In this document: positions 43,734 to 51,799 of the stretch, one piece after another
How the letters are laid out: each line of letters opens with the position of its first letter
Position numbering within the stretch: the stretch's first letter is position 1
Assembly: GCA_945897565.1 (NCBI GenBank)
Contig: CAMDFN010000004.1
Coordinates: 1-64,000, forward strand
Length of the DNA stretch: 64,000 nucleotides
Direction: 5' to 3'
Origin: Chryseobacterium gleum
GTDB taxonomy: Bacteria > Bacteroidota > Bacteroidia > Flavobacteriales_D > Crocinitomicaceae
The notes under the pieces: model-generated
Databases searched by the model: none
Told to the model about the DNA's origin: nothing
What the model saw: only the letters and a program-made list of their open reading frames with translations
Program-made: the position numbers and the translations under genes

Positions 43734-44699
43734 ATGAAAAGTCTGGCTACCTATAGCGCTTACCTAGAGGACGCGCTCCAACAAGATCACTTCCCACAAA
43801 CACCATCCAACTTATACGACCCGCTGCGCTATTTCCTTCAATTAGGTGGCAAGCGCATGCGTCCTATGCTGAGTTTAATGGCTTGCAAACTTTCCGGCAG
43901 CCCTATTGAAAAAGCTTTGCCAGCGGCACTTGCCGTAGAGTATTTTCATAATTTCTCCTTGATCCACGACGACATCATGGACGCAGCGCCACTTCGCCGA
44001 GGGGAGTCTACTGTCCATGAAAAATGGAATGCCAATATTGCCATCCTGTCCGGCGACGTACTTTTAGTAAAAGCATACCAACATTTAGCGAGCTATGATG
44101 CGGCAACATTTCAGTCGCTCTTCAAAGTGTTCAACCAGACAGCAATCGAGGTCTGTGAAGGTCAGCAGATGGACATGGATTTTGAAACCATGTCAGACGT
44201 ATCTGAACAAGAATATCTTGAAATGATCCGTCTCAAAACTTCAGTTTTATTAGGTTGTGCCCTGCAAATGGGTGGCATTGTCGGCGGCGCGAGTACCTCA
44301 GACGCAGCAAGCTTGTATGCATTTGGCGAGCAACTTGGGCTAGCCTTTCAAATCCAAGACGACATCTTAGATCTATTTGGCGAAAGTGCTCAAGTGGGCA
44401 AGCAAATCGGCGGCGATGTATTGGCCAACAAAAAGACCCTGCTCTCAATTAGCGCTAGAAGTGCTGCAAATCAAAATGAGTTAAAAGTTCTTCAAGAAAT
44501 TGAAAACACATTAGACCCAAAAATAAAGGTCGAACAGACCCAAAAATTATTCACTGAACTTGGAGCGCGTGCCTACTGCGAGGCCAAAATGGAATTCCAT
44601 CATCATCAAGCACTTAGCGCCCTTAAAGCCATGGAATTATCCAACGCTAAGACCGAATTACTTGAGCTAGCAAATTTTTTATTTACTCGGGCCTATTAA
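43734..44699 (+). CDS. Polyprenyl synthetase (isoprenyl diphosphate synthase)
   Basis: 321 residues. The chain-elongating trans-prenyltransferase motifs are present: GGKRMRPMLSLMA, first aspartate-rich motif LIHDDIMDAAPLRRG, and second IQDDILDLFGE, plus GQQMDMDFE. Members make farnesyl, geranylgeranyl or longer diphosphates for quinones and lipids; chain length cannot be told reliably. The residues before the first aspartate motif (YFHNFSLIHDD) include large aromatic side chains that favour a shorter product; that is only an indication. Confidence 0.93.
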   Translation: MKSLATYSAYLEDALQQDHFPQTPSNLYDPLRYFLQLGGKRMRPMLSLMACKLSGSPIEKALPAALAVEYFHNFSLIHDDIMDAAPLRRGESTVHEKWNANIAILSGDVLLVKAYQHLASYDAATFQSLFKVFNQTAIEVCEGQQMDMDFETMSDVSEQEYLEMIRLKTSVLLGCALQMGGIVGGASTSDAASLYAFGEQLGLAFQIQDDILDLFGESAQVGKQIGGDVLANKKTLLSISARSAANQNELKVLQEIENTLDPKIKVEQTQKLFTELGARAYCEAKMEFHHHQALSALKAMELSNAKTELLELANFLFTRAY

Positions 44700-44723
44700 C
44701 CAAGTAATTTTTTGAATTTTCGC

Positions 44724-44731
44724 TATATTTG
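44724..44731 (+). promoter_or_regulatory. -7 box of the T9SS cargo gene
   Basis: TATATTTG, 24 bases before the ATG; exact match to TAnnTTTG. Suits the strong expression suggested by codon choice. Confidence 0.55.
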
Positions 44732-44755
44732 TGTGAACTATCTAAAATATCAACA

Positions 44756-46567
44756 ATGAAAAAACTTTACGTATCTTTTCTTGCCGTTATGGCAGCAGGT
44801 ACTTTTCATGCACAAGTGAAAAGTGTCAATGCGCCGCGTCTAGACAAAAAAACTTCTTTTGAAGTAGGGTCTAGCGTAGCTCAAAAGCCCTCAGCCGTGG
44901 CTAAGGCAACTACTATTTGGTCTGACAACTTTTCGACTGCAGCCAACTGGACTATCGGAAGCACTGGTTCTAACCCAGAGCAATGGCATATCATCAATAC
45001 GCCAAATGCTATTCCGGTTTCTGCCTTGAGCCCTTTTGCTTCGCCAACAGCAGCAAACGGTTTCTTGTTTGTCAACTCTGACGCCAACAATACTGGCGAC
45101 ATGGATGGTACACCTATCATCACTACAGCAACAAACGTAGGTACTATCGACTGCTCTGCACACAGCGTTGTCAAACTCAAATACAACCACAACTTCCGTT
45201 GGTGGCACGACACCCGTGGCGTTCGCGTTTCTGGTGACAACGGTGCTACTTGGACAGAATTCCTTATTTCTGACGAAGTAGATTACTTTACACCCAACCA
45301 AAACTCTGCCAATCCCGAAGTAACGGTCATCGATGTATCTTCAATTGCTGCAGGTTCTTCACAAGTTAAAGTACAGTTTTACTACCACGACAACGACTAT
45401 TGGGGTTGGTACTGGGCAGTAGACGACGTTGAACTTTACGTACCTGAAGCAAACGACCTTAAATTGAACGGTGTTCTTTGGGGTTCTACAGGTTTCTGGG
45501 CTGAGCGTTTGGCTTACTACCAAGTCCCAACTTCACAAATTACAGCAATTGAATTTTCTGGTTTAGTTGAAAACATTGGCGCTCAAAACCAAACAGGTGC
45601 TATCTTTACAGCAACAACCGGTGCTTTCTCTAGCTCTTCAACAGGTTTACCAGTGAACGTTGGTTCTGTTGACACGCTCAACTGTACTACAGCACTTACA
45701 CCTCCAACTACTATTATGAATCATGCACTTTCAGGTGCAGTTACCATGGATTTAGCAGATGGAGATGCCTCTAACAATGCGCTCAACAACTTTGCAACAG
45801 TTGCTATAAACCAATACGTTTATTCCCGTGACAACGGTACCGCATCAAACGGTTCATTCAACGGCGGTATGGGCTTTGAAGTTGGTAACATCTTTGATAT
45901 CTTCGCCAACACAACAATTGGTGGTGGTTCTGTTTACATCAGCAGTGCTGCAGAAGTTGGTGCTGAAATGTACCTCAAGTTGTATTCTATCGACCCAGCA
46001 ACTGGCGATTTCCTTTACGTAGACGAAACTGGTCCTTATGTATTGACTACCAACGACATCGACGCAGAAGTAACGCTTTCTTTCTTAGGTGGCAATTACC
46101 CACTCAATGCAGGCGAAGCTTACCTTTTGGTAGCTGGTTCTAACGGTGACGGTGGTGCAACAAACGACCTCGTTGTAGGTACGGCTGGCCCAGCTGCAGT
46201 TCAAACTTGTTACTACTATGACATGACAGACCTTACTTGGTACTACACCACATCACAACCAATGGTACGCATGAATTTCGATCCAGCTTTGGGTATGAAA
46301 GAAACTGCCAACAACTTTGGTCTTGAAGTAGCTCCAAACCCTGCTACAGACGCTACAAGCGTTACTTTCAATGTTAAAAACACATCTGATGTCATCATCA
46401 ATGTAATTGACATGGCTGGTAAAGTTGTAGCTACACAAACTTTGTCTGGTGTAAACGGCACACAAGCTGTTGAAATCAACACAAGTGCTTTGAACAGCGG
46501 CATGTACACTGTAAACGTAAATGCCAACGGTACAGCAGTGAGCAAAAAATTAGCAGTTCGCAAATAA
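44756..46567 (+). CDS. T9SS type A cargo protein, probably abundant
   Basis: 603 residues from ATG 44756, signal peptide MKKLYVSFLAVMAAGTFHAQ. Residues about 60-225 look like a MAM/jelly-roll domain (SDNFSTAANWTIG, VKLKYNHNFRWWHD, YYWAVDD-like YWAVDDVELY). The middle is beta-rich and repetitive. The last 75 residues, from LEVAPNPATDATS to SKKLAVRK, form a type A T9SS sorting domain. Codon use is strongly biased (GCT, GGT, GTT, AAC), unlike neighbours, hinting at high expression. Own promoter and terminator. Function unknown. Confidence 0.87.
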   Translation: MKKLYVSFLAVMAAGTFHAQVKSVNAPRLDKKTSFEVGSSVAQKPSAVAKATTIWSDNFSTAANWTIGSTGSNPEQWHIINTPNAIPVSALSPFASPTAANGFLFVNSDANNTGDMDGTPIITTATNVGTIDCSAHSVVKLKYNHNFRWWHDTRGVRVSGDNGATWTEFLISDEVDYFTPNQNSANPEVTVIDVSSIAAGSSQVKVQFYYHDNDYWGWYWAVDDVELYVPEANDLKLNGVLWGSTGFWAERLAYYQVPTSQITAIEFSGLVENIGAQNQTGAIFTATTGAFSSSSTGLPVNVGSVDTLNCTTALTPPTTIMNHALSGAVTMDLADGDASNNALNNFATVAINQYVYSRDNGTASNGSFNGGMGFEVGNIFDIFANTTIGGGSVYISSAAEVGAEMYLKLYSIDPATGDFLYVDETGPYVLTTNDIDAEVTLSFLGGNYPLNAGEAYLLVAGSNGDGGATNDLVVGTAGPAAVQTCYYYDMTDLTWYYTTSQPMVRMNFDPALGMKETANNFGLEVAPNPATDATSVTFNVKNTSDVIINVIDMAGKVVATQTLSGVNGTQAVEINTSALNSGMYTVNVNANGTAVSKKLAVRK

Positions 46568-46589
46568 TACTTCCCTAACAGGAAAAAGT

Positions 46590-46618
46590 AAAGGGAGCTT
46601 TCGGGCTCCCTTTTTTTT
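46590..46618 (+). terminator. Intrinsic terminator of the T9SS cargo gene
   Basis: AAAGGGAGC/GCTCCCTTT stem with loop TTTCGG, followed by eight T. Placed 22 bases after the stop codon. Confidence 0.9.
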
Positions 46619-46687
46619 AGTTTAATACTTTCTAATTTTGGTTTAGAAGAATAGCTATCCTATTGTCGCCAATCTCCAATCGGGTTT

Positions 46688-47449
46688 TCACCTCAAACTA
46701 TATGACAACACCGCATCTAAGAAAGGTTCGGGCGCCTCGGCATGAACCCAGTGCCCCGCATTGGAAATAGATGCCAATTGAAAATCTGGATAATAACTTT
46801 CTAAAATAGAGATGTCTTCGTCTAAAATATAATTCGAAAGTAAGCCGCGGATAAATAATACCGGGGTAAAAGATTCTTGTTCGGGTAACTCACGGAGAAT
46901 TTCAGTCATACTGGCCTCCAACACCGGAAAGTTCACCCTCCAAGCCAATTTGCCCTTTTCTTCCCAATACAAATTTTTGAGTAAAAACTGACGAATACCC
47001 TCCGACTCGACAAAAGTTTTGAGAATAGCCTCCGCCTCGCTTCTGGCGCTCATTTTGGAGAGGTCAATGGCGTGGATGGCCGCAAGAATATGCGCATGAT
47101 GTGGCGGATATGCCTTCACGCCCATATCAACCACAATGAGTTTTTCGATAAAGCCAGGAAAAGCATGATCATAGTGCATGGCGAGCTTACCGCCCATGGA
47201 ATGGCCAAGAACTATTGGTTTTTCGAGCTGGAGCTCCATAAATAATTCGTGCAGATCTTGCACCATGAGTGCATAGCTGAAAGTATCGGACCACGGGGAG
47301 TGCCCATGATTGCGTAAATCGATTAGCGTTACTTGGTAGTATTCAGCAAGCTTTTTGGCATGCGTTTGCCAATTATCAGAAGAACCAAAAAGCCCATGAA
47401 GAATGACAAATGGTCTGCCCTCGCCTATTTGTTTGTGGTGAAGCTTCAT
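46688..47449 (-). CDS. Alpha/beta-hydrolase (YbfF-like esterase)
   Basis: 253 residues, cytoplasmic. Features: oxyanion region VILHGLFGSSDNW, IDLRNHGHSPWS, the nucleophile serine in VLGHSMGGKLAMHY, and the histidine in SNAGHWVHAEAP near the C-terminus. This order matches the YbfF/BioH-like branch of esterases; natural substrate unknown. It overlaps the HMA lipoprotein gene by four bases, so the pair is coupled. Confidence 0.9.
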   Translation of the reverse strand: MKLHHKQIGEGRPFVILHGLFGSSDNWQTHAKKLAEYYQVTLIDLRNHGHSPWSDTFSYALMVQDLHELFMELQLEKPIVLGHSMGGKLAMHYDHAFPGFIEKLIVVDMGVKAYPPHHAHILAAIHAIDLSKMSARSEAEAILKTFVESEGIRQFLLKNLYWEEKGKLAWRVNFPVLEASMTEILRELPEQESFTPVLFIRGLLSNYILDEDISILESYYPDFQLASISNAGHWVHAEAPEPFLDAVLSYSLR

Positions 47450-47817
47450 TTGAGCGCTTGAGGAGAACCTACGATTCTAACTGTAAATTGGCGGTCATTG
47501 AGCCCCGCAAGTACTTGAAGCATTTGCTTAGGCGCAATTTGCTTGCGGTCATAGTGTACTTTGATCACCTGCTCTTCAAGTGAATCGATGTAATTTACTT
47601 CGACGCGTTCAACTGCACAGGTTTCTTTTAAAGCCTTGCGAATGCTGCCACCACAACCCATCTGACAAACCATACCCTTAACTCCAATCTCTTGTGTCGT
47701 GTTGGCTTTAACGCTTTTACAAACTTTTGCTTGTGGTTCATTTTTCTCCTTTGATGTATTGCTTTGACTACAAGAAATGAAAAGAAAAAGAAGGGTTGGG
47801 AGCAGAACGTGTTTCAT
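47446..47817 (-). CDS. Lipoprotein with a heavy-metal-associated (HMA)-like domain
   Basis: 123 residues. Signal MKHVLLPTLLFLFISC ends in a lipobox cysteine. The mature part has VKGMVCQMGCGGSIRKAL, close to the GMxCxxC motif of HMA domains but with an extra residue pattern (CxxxC), followed by ERVEVNYIDSLEEQVIKVHY and QMLQVLAGL, the ferredoxin-like fold of metal chaperones. Metal binding at the envelope is plausible, not shown. Full promoter directly upstream. Confidence 0.85.
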   Translation of the reverse strand: MKHVLLPTLLFLFISCSQSNTSKEKNEPQAKVCKSVKANTTQEIGVKGMVCQMGCGGSIRKALKETCAVERVEVNYIDSLEEQVIKVHYDRKQIAPKQMLQVLAGLNDRQFTVRIVGSPQALK

Positions 47818-47821
47818 GAAA

Positions 47822-47853
47822 CAAAATTACTCAGGATATTGCGAATGTTCAAG
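47822..47853 (-). promoter_or_regulatory. Promoter of the HMA-lipoprotein/hydrolase operon
   Basis: Minus strand: CTTG (47850-47853), 20 bases, TAATTTTG (47822-47829), then TTTC and the ATG. It overlaps the divergent promoter at 47839-47869. Confidence 0.65.
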
Positions 47854-47869
47854 TCTTTACTTAGTTTTG
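47839..47869 (+). promoter_or_regulatory. Promoter of the first tandem lipoprotein gene
   Basis: TTG (47839-47841), 20 bases, TAGTTTTG (47862-47869), then 16 bases to the ATG at 47886. Confidence 0.55.
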
Positions 47870-47885
47870 TTGAAACTTGAAAATT

Positions 47886-48320
47886 ATGAAAAGACTATTT
47901 TTTATCAGCTTGGCTACTTTAGCAGTAAGCTCAGCTACCCTCACTTCTTGTAGCAAATACGAAGAAGGCCCATCTTTAGCACTATCTTCCAAAACTTCTC
48001 GTTTGGCAGGGTCGTGGAAACTAACCGCTCAAACTACTAATGGTGTTGCAGACGCCTTAACTGGCCTCACACAAACTATGGTCATCAGCAAAGAAGGTAC
48101 TTACAGCACCGTCATCAATTACAGCTACATGGGCTTTAATTACACCAATGACTACACTGGTACTTGGTCTTTTTCTGATGACAAAACGCAACTCATCACT
48201 ACAGTTGATGGCTTAAGCGGTACAGATACCCAAACAATTGTGCGCTTGGCAGGTAAAGAACTCAAATTGAAAACAGTCGACGGTTCAGAAACCATCATTC
48301 AAACTTACACAGCTCAATAA
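47886..48320 (+). CDS. Lipocalin-like lipoprotein, tandem copy 1
   Basis: 144 residues from ATG 47886 (a TTG at 47877 is less likely). Lipoprotein signal ends at TLTSC. The mature part starts SKYEEGPSLALSSKTSRLAG and has SWKLTAQTTNG, ISKEGTYSTVINY, TGTWSFSDDKTQLITT and KELKLKT, the strand pattern of lipocalin-like Bacteroidota lipoproteins. It is a paralogue of the next gene (shared CSK-x-x-EGPS, RL-x-x-x-WKL, DG/EGTYS, GTW-x-F-x-DD/ED). Function unknown. A strong terminator separates the two. Confidence 0.82.
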   Translation: MKRLFFISLATLAVSSATLTSCSKYEEGPSLALSSKTSRLAGSWKLTAQTTNGVADALTGLTQTMVISKEGTYSTVINYSYMGFNYTNDYTGTWSFSDDKTQLITTVDGLSGTDTQTIVRLAGKELKLKTVDGSETIIQTYTAQ

Positions 48321-48342
48321 GCACATTTCAAACTTTGAAATC

Positions 48343-48370
48343 AAAGCCGCAATTCGTTGCGGCTTTTTTA
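48343..48370 (+). terminator. Intrinsic terminator between the two lipoprotein genes
   Basis: AAAGCCGCAA/TTGCGGCTTT stem with a TTCG tetraloop followed by a T run. Confidence 0.9.
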
Positions 48371-48385
48371 TTGACCAAAAATTAG

Positions 48386-48393
48386 TACATTTG
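48386..48393 (+). promoter_or_regulatory. -7 box of the second tandem lipoprotein gene
   Basis: TACATTTG, 14 bases before the ATG, just behind the terminator of copy 1, so the two paralogues are separately controlled. Confidence 0.5.
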
Positions 48394-48407
48394 AAAAAAA
48401 ACACAAA

Positions 48408-48842
48408 ATGAAGTCTGTTCTCTTTTCACTTTCTTTATTGACCCTAGGCCTTGTAGGGTGTTCAAAATTTAGCGAAGGGCCGTCTTTTTCTATGTATTCT
48501 AGAGAGGCGCGCCTTTGCAACGATTGGAAATTATCTGATTACGTACTCAATGGCAATAATGTCTTTGATGCAGGCGTCACTACAAAAATGAGTATTGACA
48601 AAGACGGAACGTATTCTATTTCAAATTACTCAAACGAGCTTGGTCAAATTCAGGGCACGTACAGCCATGGTACCTGGATGTTTGGAGAAGACGAAACCAG
48701 CGTATTTTTCTATGCTGATACCACCACGGTGAATCCGGTACACGAATACAGCGTCAAAGAATTGCGCAACAAACGATTGGTACTTGAAGAAGAGATTTTT
48801 CAGACAGGTGATCAACACCGCCTTACGTTTATTCAGCAATAA
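48408..48842 (+). CDS. Lipocalin-like lipoprotein, tandem copy 2
   Basis: 144 residues, the same length as copy 1. Signal MKSVLFSLSLLTLGLVGC ends in a lipobox. The mature part begins SKFSEGPSFSMYSREARLCN and keeps DWKLSDYVLNG, IDKDGTYSIS, GTWMFGEDETSVFF and LRNKRLVLEE in register with copy 1, but overall similarity is low outside these strands. The duplication is therefore old. Function unknown. Confidence 0.82.
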   Translation: MKSVLFSLSLLTLGLVGCSKFSEGPSFSMYSREARLCNDWKLSDYVLNGNNVFDAGVTTKMSIDKDGTYSISNYSNELGQIQGTYSHGTWMFGEDETSVFFYADTTTVNPVHEYSVKELRNKRLVLEEEIFQTGDQHRLTFIQQ

Positions 48843-48894
48843 ATTCAGGGGTTGTCATAACCCAAGCTGCATCACAACAAGATTTATATTTCAA

Positions 48895-48932
48895 ATAAAA
48901 AAGTGGACCCTAAACAAACTTAGGGTCCACTT
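48895..48932 (-). terminator. Intrinsic terminator overlapping the end of the 3-hydroxyanthranilate dioxygenase gene
   Basis: Minus strand: stem AAGTGGACCCTAA/TTAGGGTCCACTT with a six-base loop, then a U-rich run (TTTTTTATTTG). The 5' arm is made of the last coding codons (V-D-P-K) and the TAG stop sits at the loop end. Confidence 0.88.
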
Positions 48933-49434
48933 CCATTTGATGGCCGCACGATTTACAGGTGCGGAGGTCTTCAGAACCGTAGAATTCTTTGAAACGAGGT
49001 AAGAAATCTTTTTCGATATTTTCCAATGGAAAGCGATAGGTATGAAGGTGCGCATTGCACTTTTCACAATACCACATCAGGCCGTCTTGTAAGTCCGTAC
49101 CTTTGCGAACCCGCTCAATAACCAAACCAATCGTATTGGCGCCTCGGGCAGGTGAATGAGGCGTATTGGCTGGCAACAAAAACATTTCGCCTTCTTTGAC
49201 GACAATATCTTTGGCCTTGCCTTCGTGTTGTATGCGAACCGTGACCTCTCCCTCTAATTGATAAAAAAGCTCTTCCCCTTCATTGAAATGATAATCTTTG
49301 CGTGCATTTGGCCCAGCTACTATCATGACGATAAAGTCTCCGGCCTCTTTGTAAAGGTTCTTGTTAGAAACAGGGGGCTTGAGCAAATCTCGATTGTCGT
49401 CGATCCATTGCTGGAGATTGAAAGGTGCGAGCAT
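48910..49434 (-). CDS. nbaC: 3-hydroxyanthranilate 3,4-dioxygenase
   Basis: 174 residues, cupin fold. The enzyme opens the ring of 3-hydroxyanthranilate to give the quinolinate precursor. Fe ligands are H49 and E55 in DYHFNEGEELFYQLEGE and H93 in ANTPHSPARG. The C-terminal rubredoxin-like metal site has C123, C126 (WYCEKCNAHLH) and C160, C163 (TCKSCGHQ), as in bacterial homologues. It works with kmo (19.5 kb). It follows the acyl-CoA dehydrogenase by 11 bases. The last codons form part of a terminator. Confidence 0.96.
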   Translation of the reverse strand: MLAPFNLQQWIDDNRDLLKPPVSNKNLYKEAGDFIVMIVAGPNARKDYHFNEGEELFYQLEGEVTVRIQHEGKAKDIVVKEGEMFLLPANTPHSPARGANTIGLVIERVRKGTDLQDGLMWYCEKCNAHLHTYRFPLENIEKDFLPRFKEFYGSEDLRTCKSCGHQMEVDPKFV

Positions 49435-49445
49435 AGACTTTAAAT

Positions 49446-50588
49446 TTAAGCGTTGAGGATATTTCTGGAGATCACAATTTTTTGGACCTCAGAAGTACCT
49501 TCATAAATCTGAGTAATTTTTGCATCGCGCATGAGGCGCTCGACGTGGTATTCTTTAACAAACCCATAACCACCATGGATCTGAACCGCCTCAATGGTTT
49601 GTTCCATCGCTACTTTAGAAGCGTAGAGCTTGGCCATGGCGCCAGATTGGTCGTAGTTGCGACCTGCGTCTTTGTCTTGGGCTGCCTTGTAAACCAACAA
49701 ACGTGCTGCTTCAATTTCGGTAGCCATATCGGCTAGTTTAAATGCAATGGCTTGGTGCTTGAAAATTTCTTTACCAAAAGCTTTGCGCTCTTTGGCATAA
49801 GCCAAAGACAATTCTAAGCCGCCGCCAGCAATGCCGAGTGCTTGTGCAGCAATGCCGATCCGGCCGCCTGAAAGTGTTTTCATGGCAAATTTGAAACCAA
49901 AGCCGTCTTCACCGATGCGGTTTTCTTTAGGAACTTTGACGTCGTTGAACAATAAGGTGTGGGTGTCGCTACCGCGGATACCCATTTTGTCTTCTTTGGC
50001 ACCGATGATAAAACCTTCCATGCCGCGCTCGATAATGAGGGCGTTGATGCCTTTATGACCGAGCTCTGGGTTGGTTTGTGCAATAACAAGATAAACCGAT
50101 GCTGATGATCCGTTGGTAATCCAGTTTTTGGTGCCGTTCAAGAGGTAGTAGTCGCCCATGTCTATAGCAGTGGTGCGTTGAGACGTAGCGTCAGAACCCG
50201 CTTCTGGTTCAGAAAGGCAGAATGCGCCGATTTTTTCACCTTTGGCAAGCGGTACTAAGTATTTTTGTTTTTGCTCTTCGGATCCGAAGTTCTCGATACC
50301 CCAACAAACCAAAGAGTTATTGACAGACATACAAACTGAAGTGGAAGCGTCTACTTTAGAAATTTCTTCCATGGCAATGACATAAGATAAGGTATCCATA
50401 CCGCTGCCGCCGTATTTTGGATCGACCATCATGCCCATAAAACCAAGTTCGCCAAGTTGTTTGATTTCTTCGGCTGGGAATCTTTGCTGGTTATCGCGAT
50501 CGATAACACCTGGTTTGAGGATATTTTGTGCGAAATCTCGGGCTGCTTCTTTGACGGCGAGGTGCTCTTCAGTGAGTTCAAAATTCAT
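49446..50588 (-). CDS. Acyl-CoA dehydrogenase (short-chain type)
   Basis: 380 residues. FAD enzyme of fatty or amino-acid oxidation. Motifs: AFCLSEPEAGSDATSQRTTA, YLLNGTKNWITNG, GRIGIAAQALGIA, ERKAFGKEIFKHQAIAFKLA, IHGGYGFVKEYHVERLMRDA and the catalytic glutamate in ITQIYEGTSEVQKIVI. These resemble butyryl-CoA dehydrogenases. Own promoter; probably co-transcribed with the dioxygenase gene behind it, though the two reactions are not in one known pathway. Confidence 0.95.
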   Translation of the reverse strand: MNFELTEEHLAVKEAARDFAQNILKPGVIDRDNQQRFPAEEIKQLGELGFMGMMVDPKYGGSGMDTLSYVIAMEEISKVDASTSVCMSVNNSLVCWGIENFGSEEQKQKYLVPLAKGEKIGAFCLSEPEAGSDATSQRTTAIDMGDYYLLNGTKNWITNGSSASVYLVIAQTNPELGHKGINALIIERGMEGFIIGAKEDKMGIRGSDTHTLLFNDVKVPKENRIGEDGFGFKFAMKTLSGGRIGIAAQALGIAGGGLELSLAYAKERKAFGKEIFKHQAIAFKLADMATEIEAARLLVYKAAQDKDAGRNYDQSGAMAKLYASKVAMEQTIEAVQIHGGYGFVKEYHVERLMRDAKITQIYEGTSEVQKIVISRNILNA

Positions 50589-50613
50589 GTTGACTGATTT
50601 ATTTTAATTTTAA

Positions 50614-50621
50614 CAAAAATA
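50614..50621 (-). promoter_or_regulatory. -7 box of the acyl-CoA dehydrogenase gene
   Basis: Minus-strand TATTTTTG, 25 bases before the ATG. Confidence 0.5.
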
Positions 50622-50638
50622 AACGAAATCCGATAGTC

Positions 50639-51736
50639 TTGAAAGCAAAATCCTACAATAATATACAGTTATTAGGCCTTATGTCTGGCACCTCGCTAGA
50701 CGGGCTTGATATCGCACATGTTTCTTTCGACTTCTCAAATTCAGTACATACTGATTTTGAATTACTTAGCCATCAAACTTATCCTTTACCTCAGCCAATT
50801 TTTGAGCAACTTTTTGATATTTTTTCTCTGAGTGCGCAGCAAGTTTTTGAGCTCGATCAACAAATTGCCTGCTTCTATGCCAAATGCGTAAATGATTTTA
50901 TAAATGATTTTGGCATCAACTCCAAAGAAATCACCGCAATTGCCTCCCACGGACAAACCATTTTTCATCAACCACAAAAGGGCTTCACCACCCAAATAGG
51001 TTGTGGCGCCACACTCAACTACCTCACAAAAATACCAGTCATCAATCAATTTCGAACGCTAGATGTCAGTGCAGGAGGGCAAGGTGCACCACTCGTGCCA
51101 ATTGGAGACAAACATCTCTTTTCTAAATATGCCGATGGCTTTCTAAATCTGGGTGGTTTTGCAAATATTTCAACACAGCAAAATGGTCAAGCACTCGCTT
51201 TCGATATTGCACCAGCTAATTTACCGATGAACAAATGGATGCAAATTGTAGACAAATCATTTGATGAGAACGGCGAATTGGCACGTTCGGGAAGTGTTGA
51301 TGCTCTGGTATTTCAAGAAGCCATAGAACTTGCATTTTTCAAGCAAAAAGGACCTAAATCCTTAGGAACTGAATGGCTAGATGAAAATTACATCTCCCTT
51401 TTTGCAGCACTTTCTTTGCCAGACAAACTCAGAACCCATATTGAAGTCCTAATAACCCTATGTATTCGAGCATTTGAACGTTTGGATTTAAAATCGGTTT
51501 ACGTCACTGGTGGCGGTGCCCACAATCAATTTCTCATCCAAACACTCCAAAATTCATTTACAGGTGACCTGATAATTCCCGAACCTGCACTCATCGATTA
51601 CAAAGAAGCGCTCATTTTTGCATTTTTAGGTGCGCGTTATCTGCGCAATGAAACAACTACCCTTCTCGAAGTAACTGGAGCTAAAGAAGCGCTCAGGACT
51701 GGCGTTCTACACGACTTCCAAGGACGCATCTGGTAA
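50639..51736 (+). CDS. anmK: Anhydro-N-acetylmuramic acid kinase
   Basis: 365 residues from TTG 50639; no ATG or GTG precedes the ATP-binding GLMSGTSLDGLDIA at residue 13, so a rare TTG start is the simplest choice. AnmK phosphorylates 1,6-anhydroMurNAc to MurNAc-6-phosphate in cell-wall recycling. Further motifs: ASHGQTIFHQP, GGFANIS, FDIAPANLPMN and VTGGGAHNQFLI. Length matches the family (about 360-370). Cytoplasmic. Confidence 0.94.
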   Translation: MKAKSYNNIQLLGLMSGTSLDGLDIAHVSFDFSNSVHTDFELLSHQTYPLPQPIFEQLFDIFSLSAQQVFELDQQIACFYAKCVNDFINDFGINSKEITAIASHGQTIFHQPQKGFTTQIGCGATLNYLTKIPVINQFRTLDVSAGGQGAPLVPIGDKHLFSKYADGFLNLGGFANISTQQNGQALAFDIAPANLPMNKWMQIVDKSFDENGELARSGSVDALVFQEAIELAFFKQKGPKSLGTEWLDENYISLFAALSLPDKLRTHIEVLITLCIRAFERLDLKSVYVTGGGAHNQFLIQTLQNSFTGDLIIPEPALIDYKEALIFAFLGARYLRNETTTLLEVTGAKEALRTGVLHDFQGRIW

Positions 51737-51764
51737 AAAAAGAGCTGTGCCTGCTTAAAAATGG

Positions 51765-51772
51765 TATTTTTG
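51765..51772 (+). promoter_or_regulatory. -7 box of the glutamate/leucine dehydrogenase gene
   Basis: TATTTTTG, 27 bases before the ATG. Confidence 0.5.
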
Positions 51773-51799
51773 TAGCGCTAACAAAATAGAAAAATTCGC

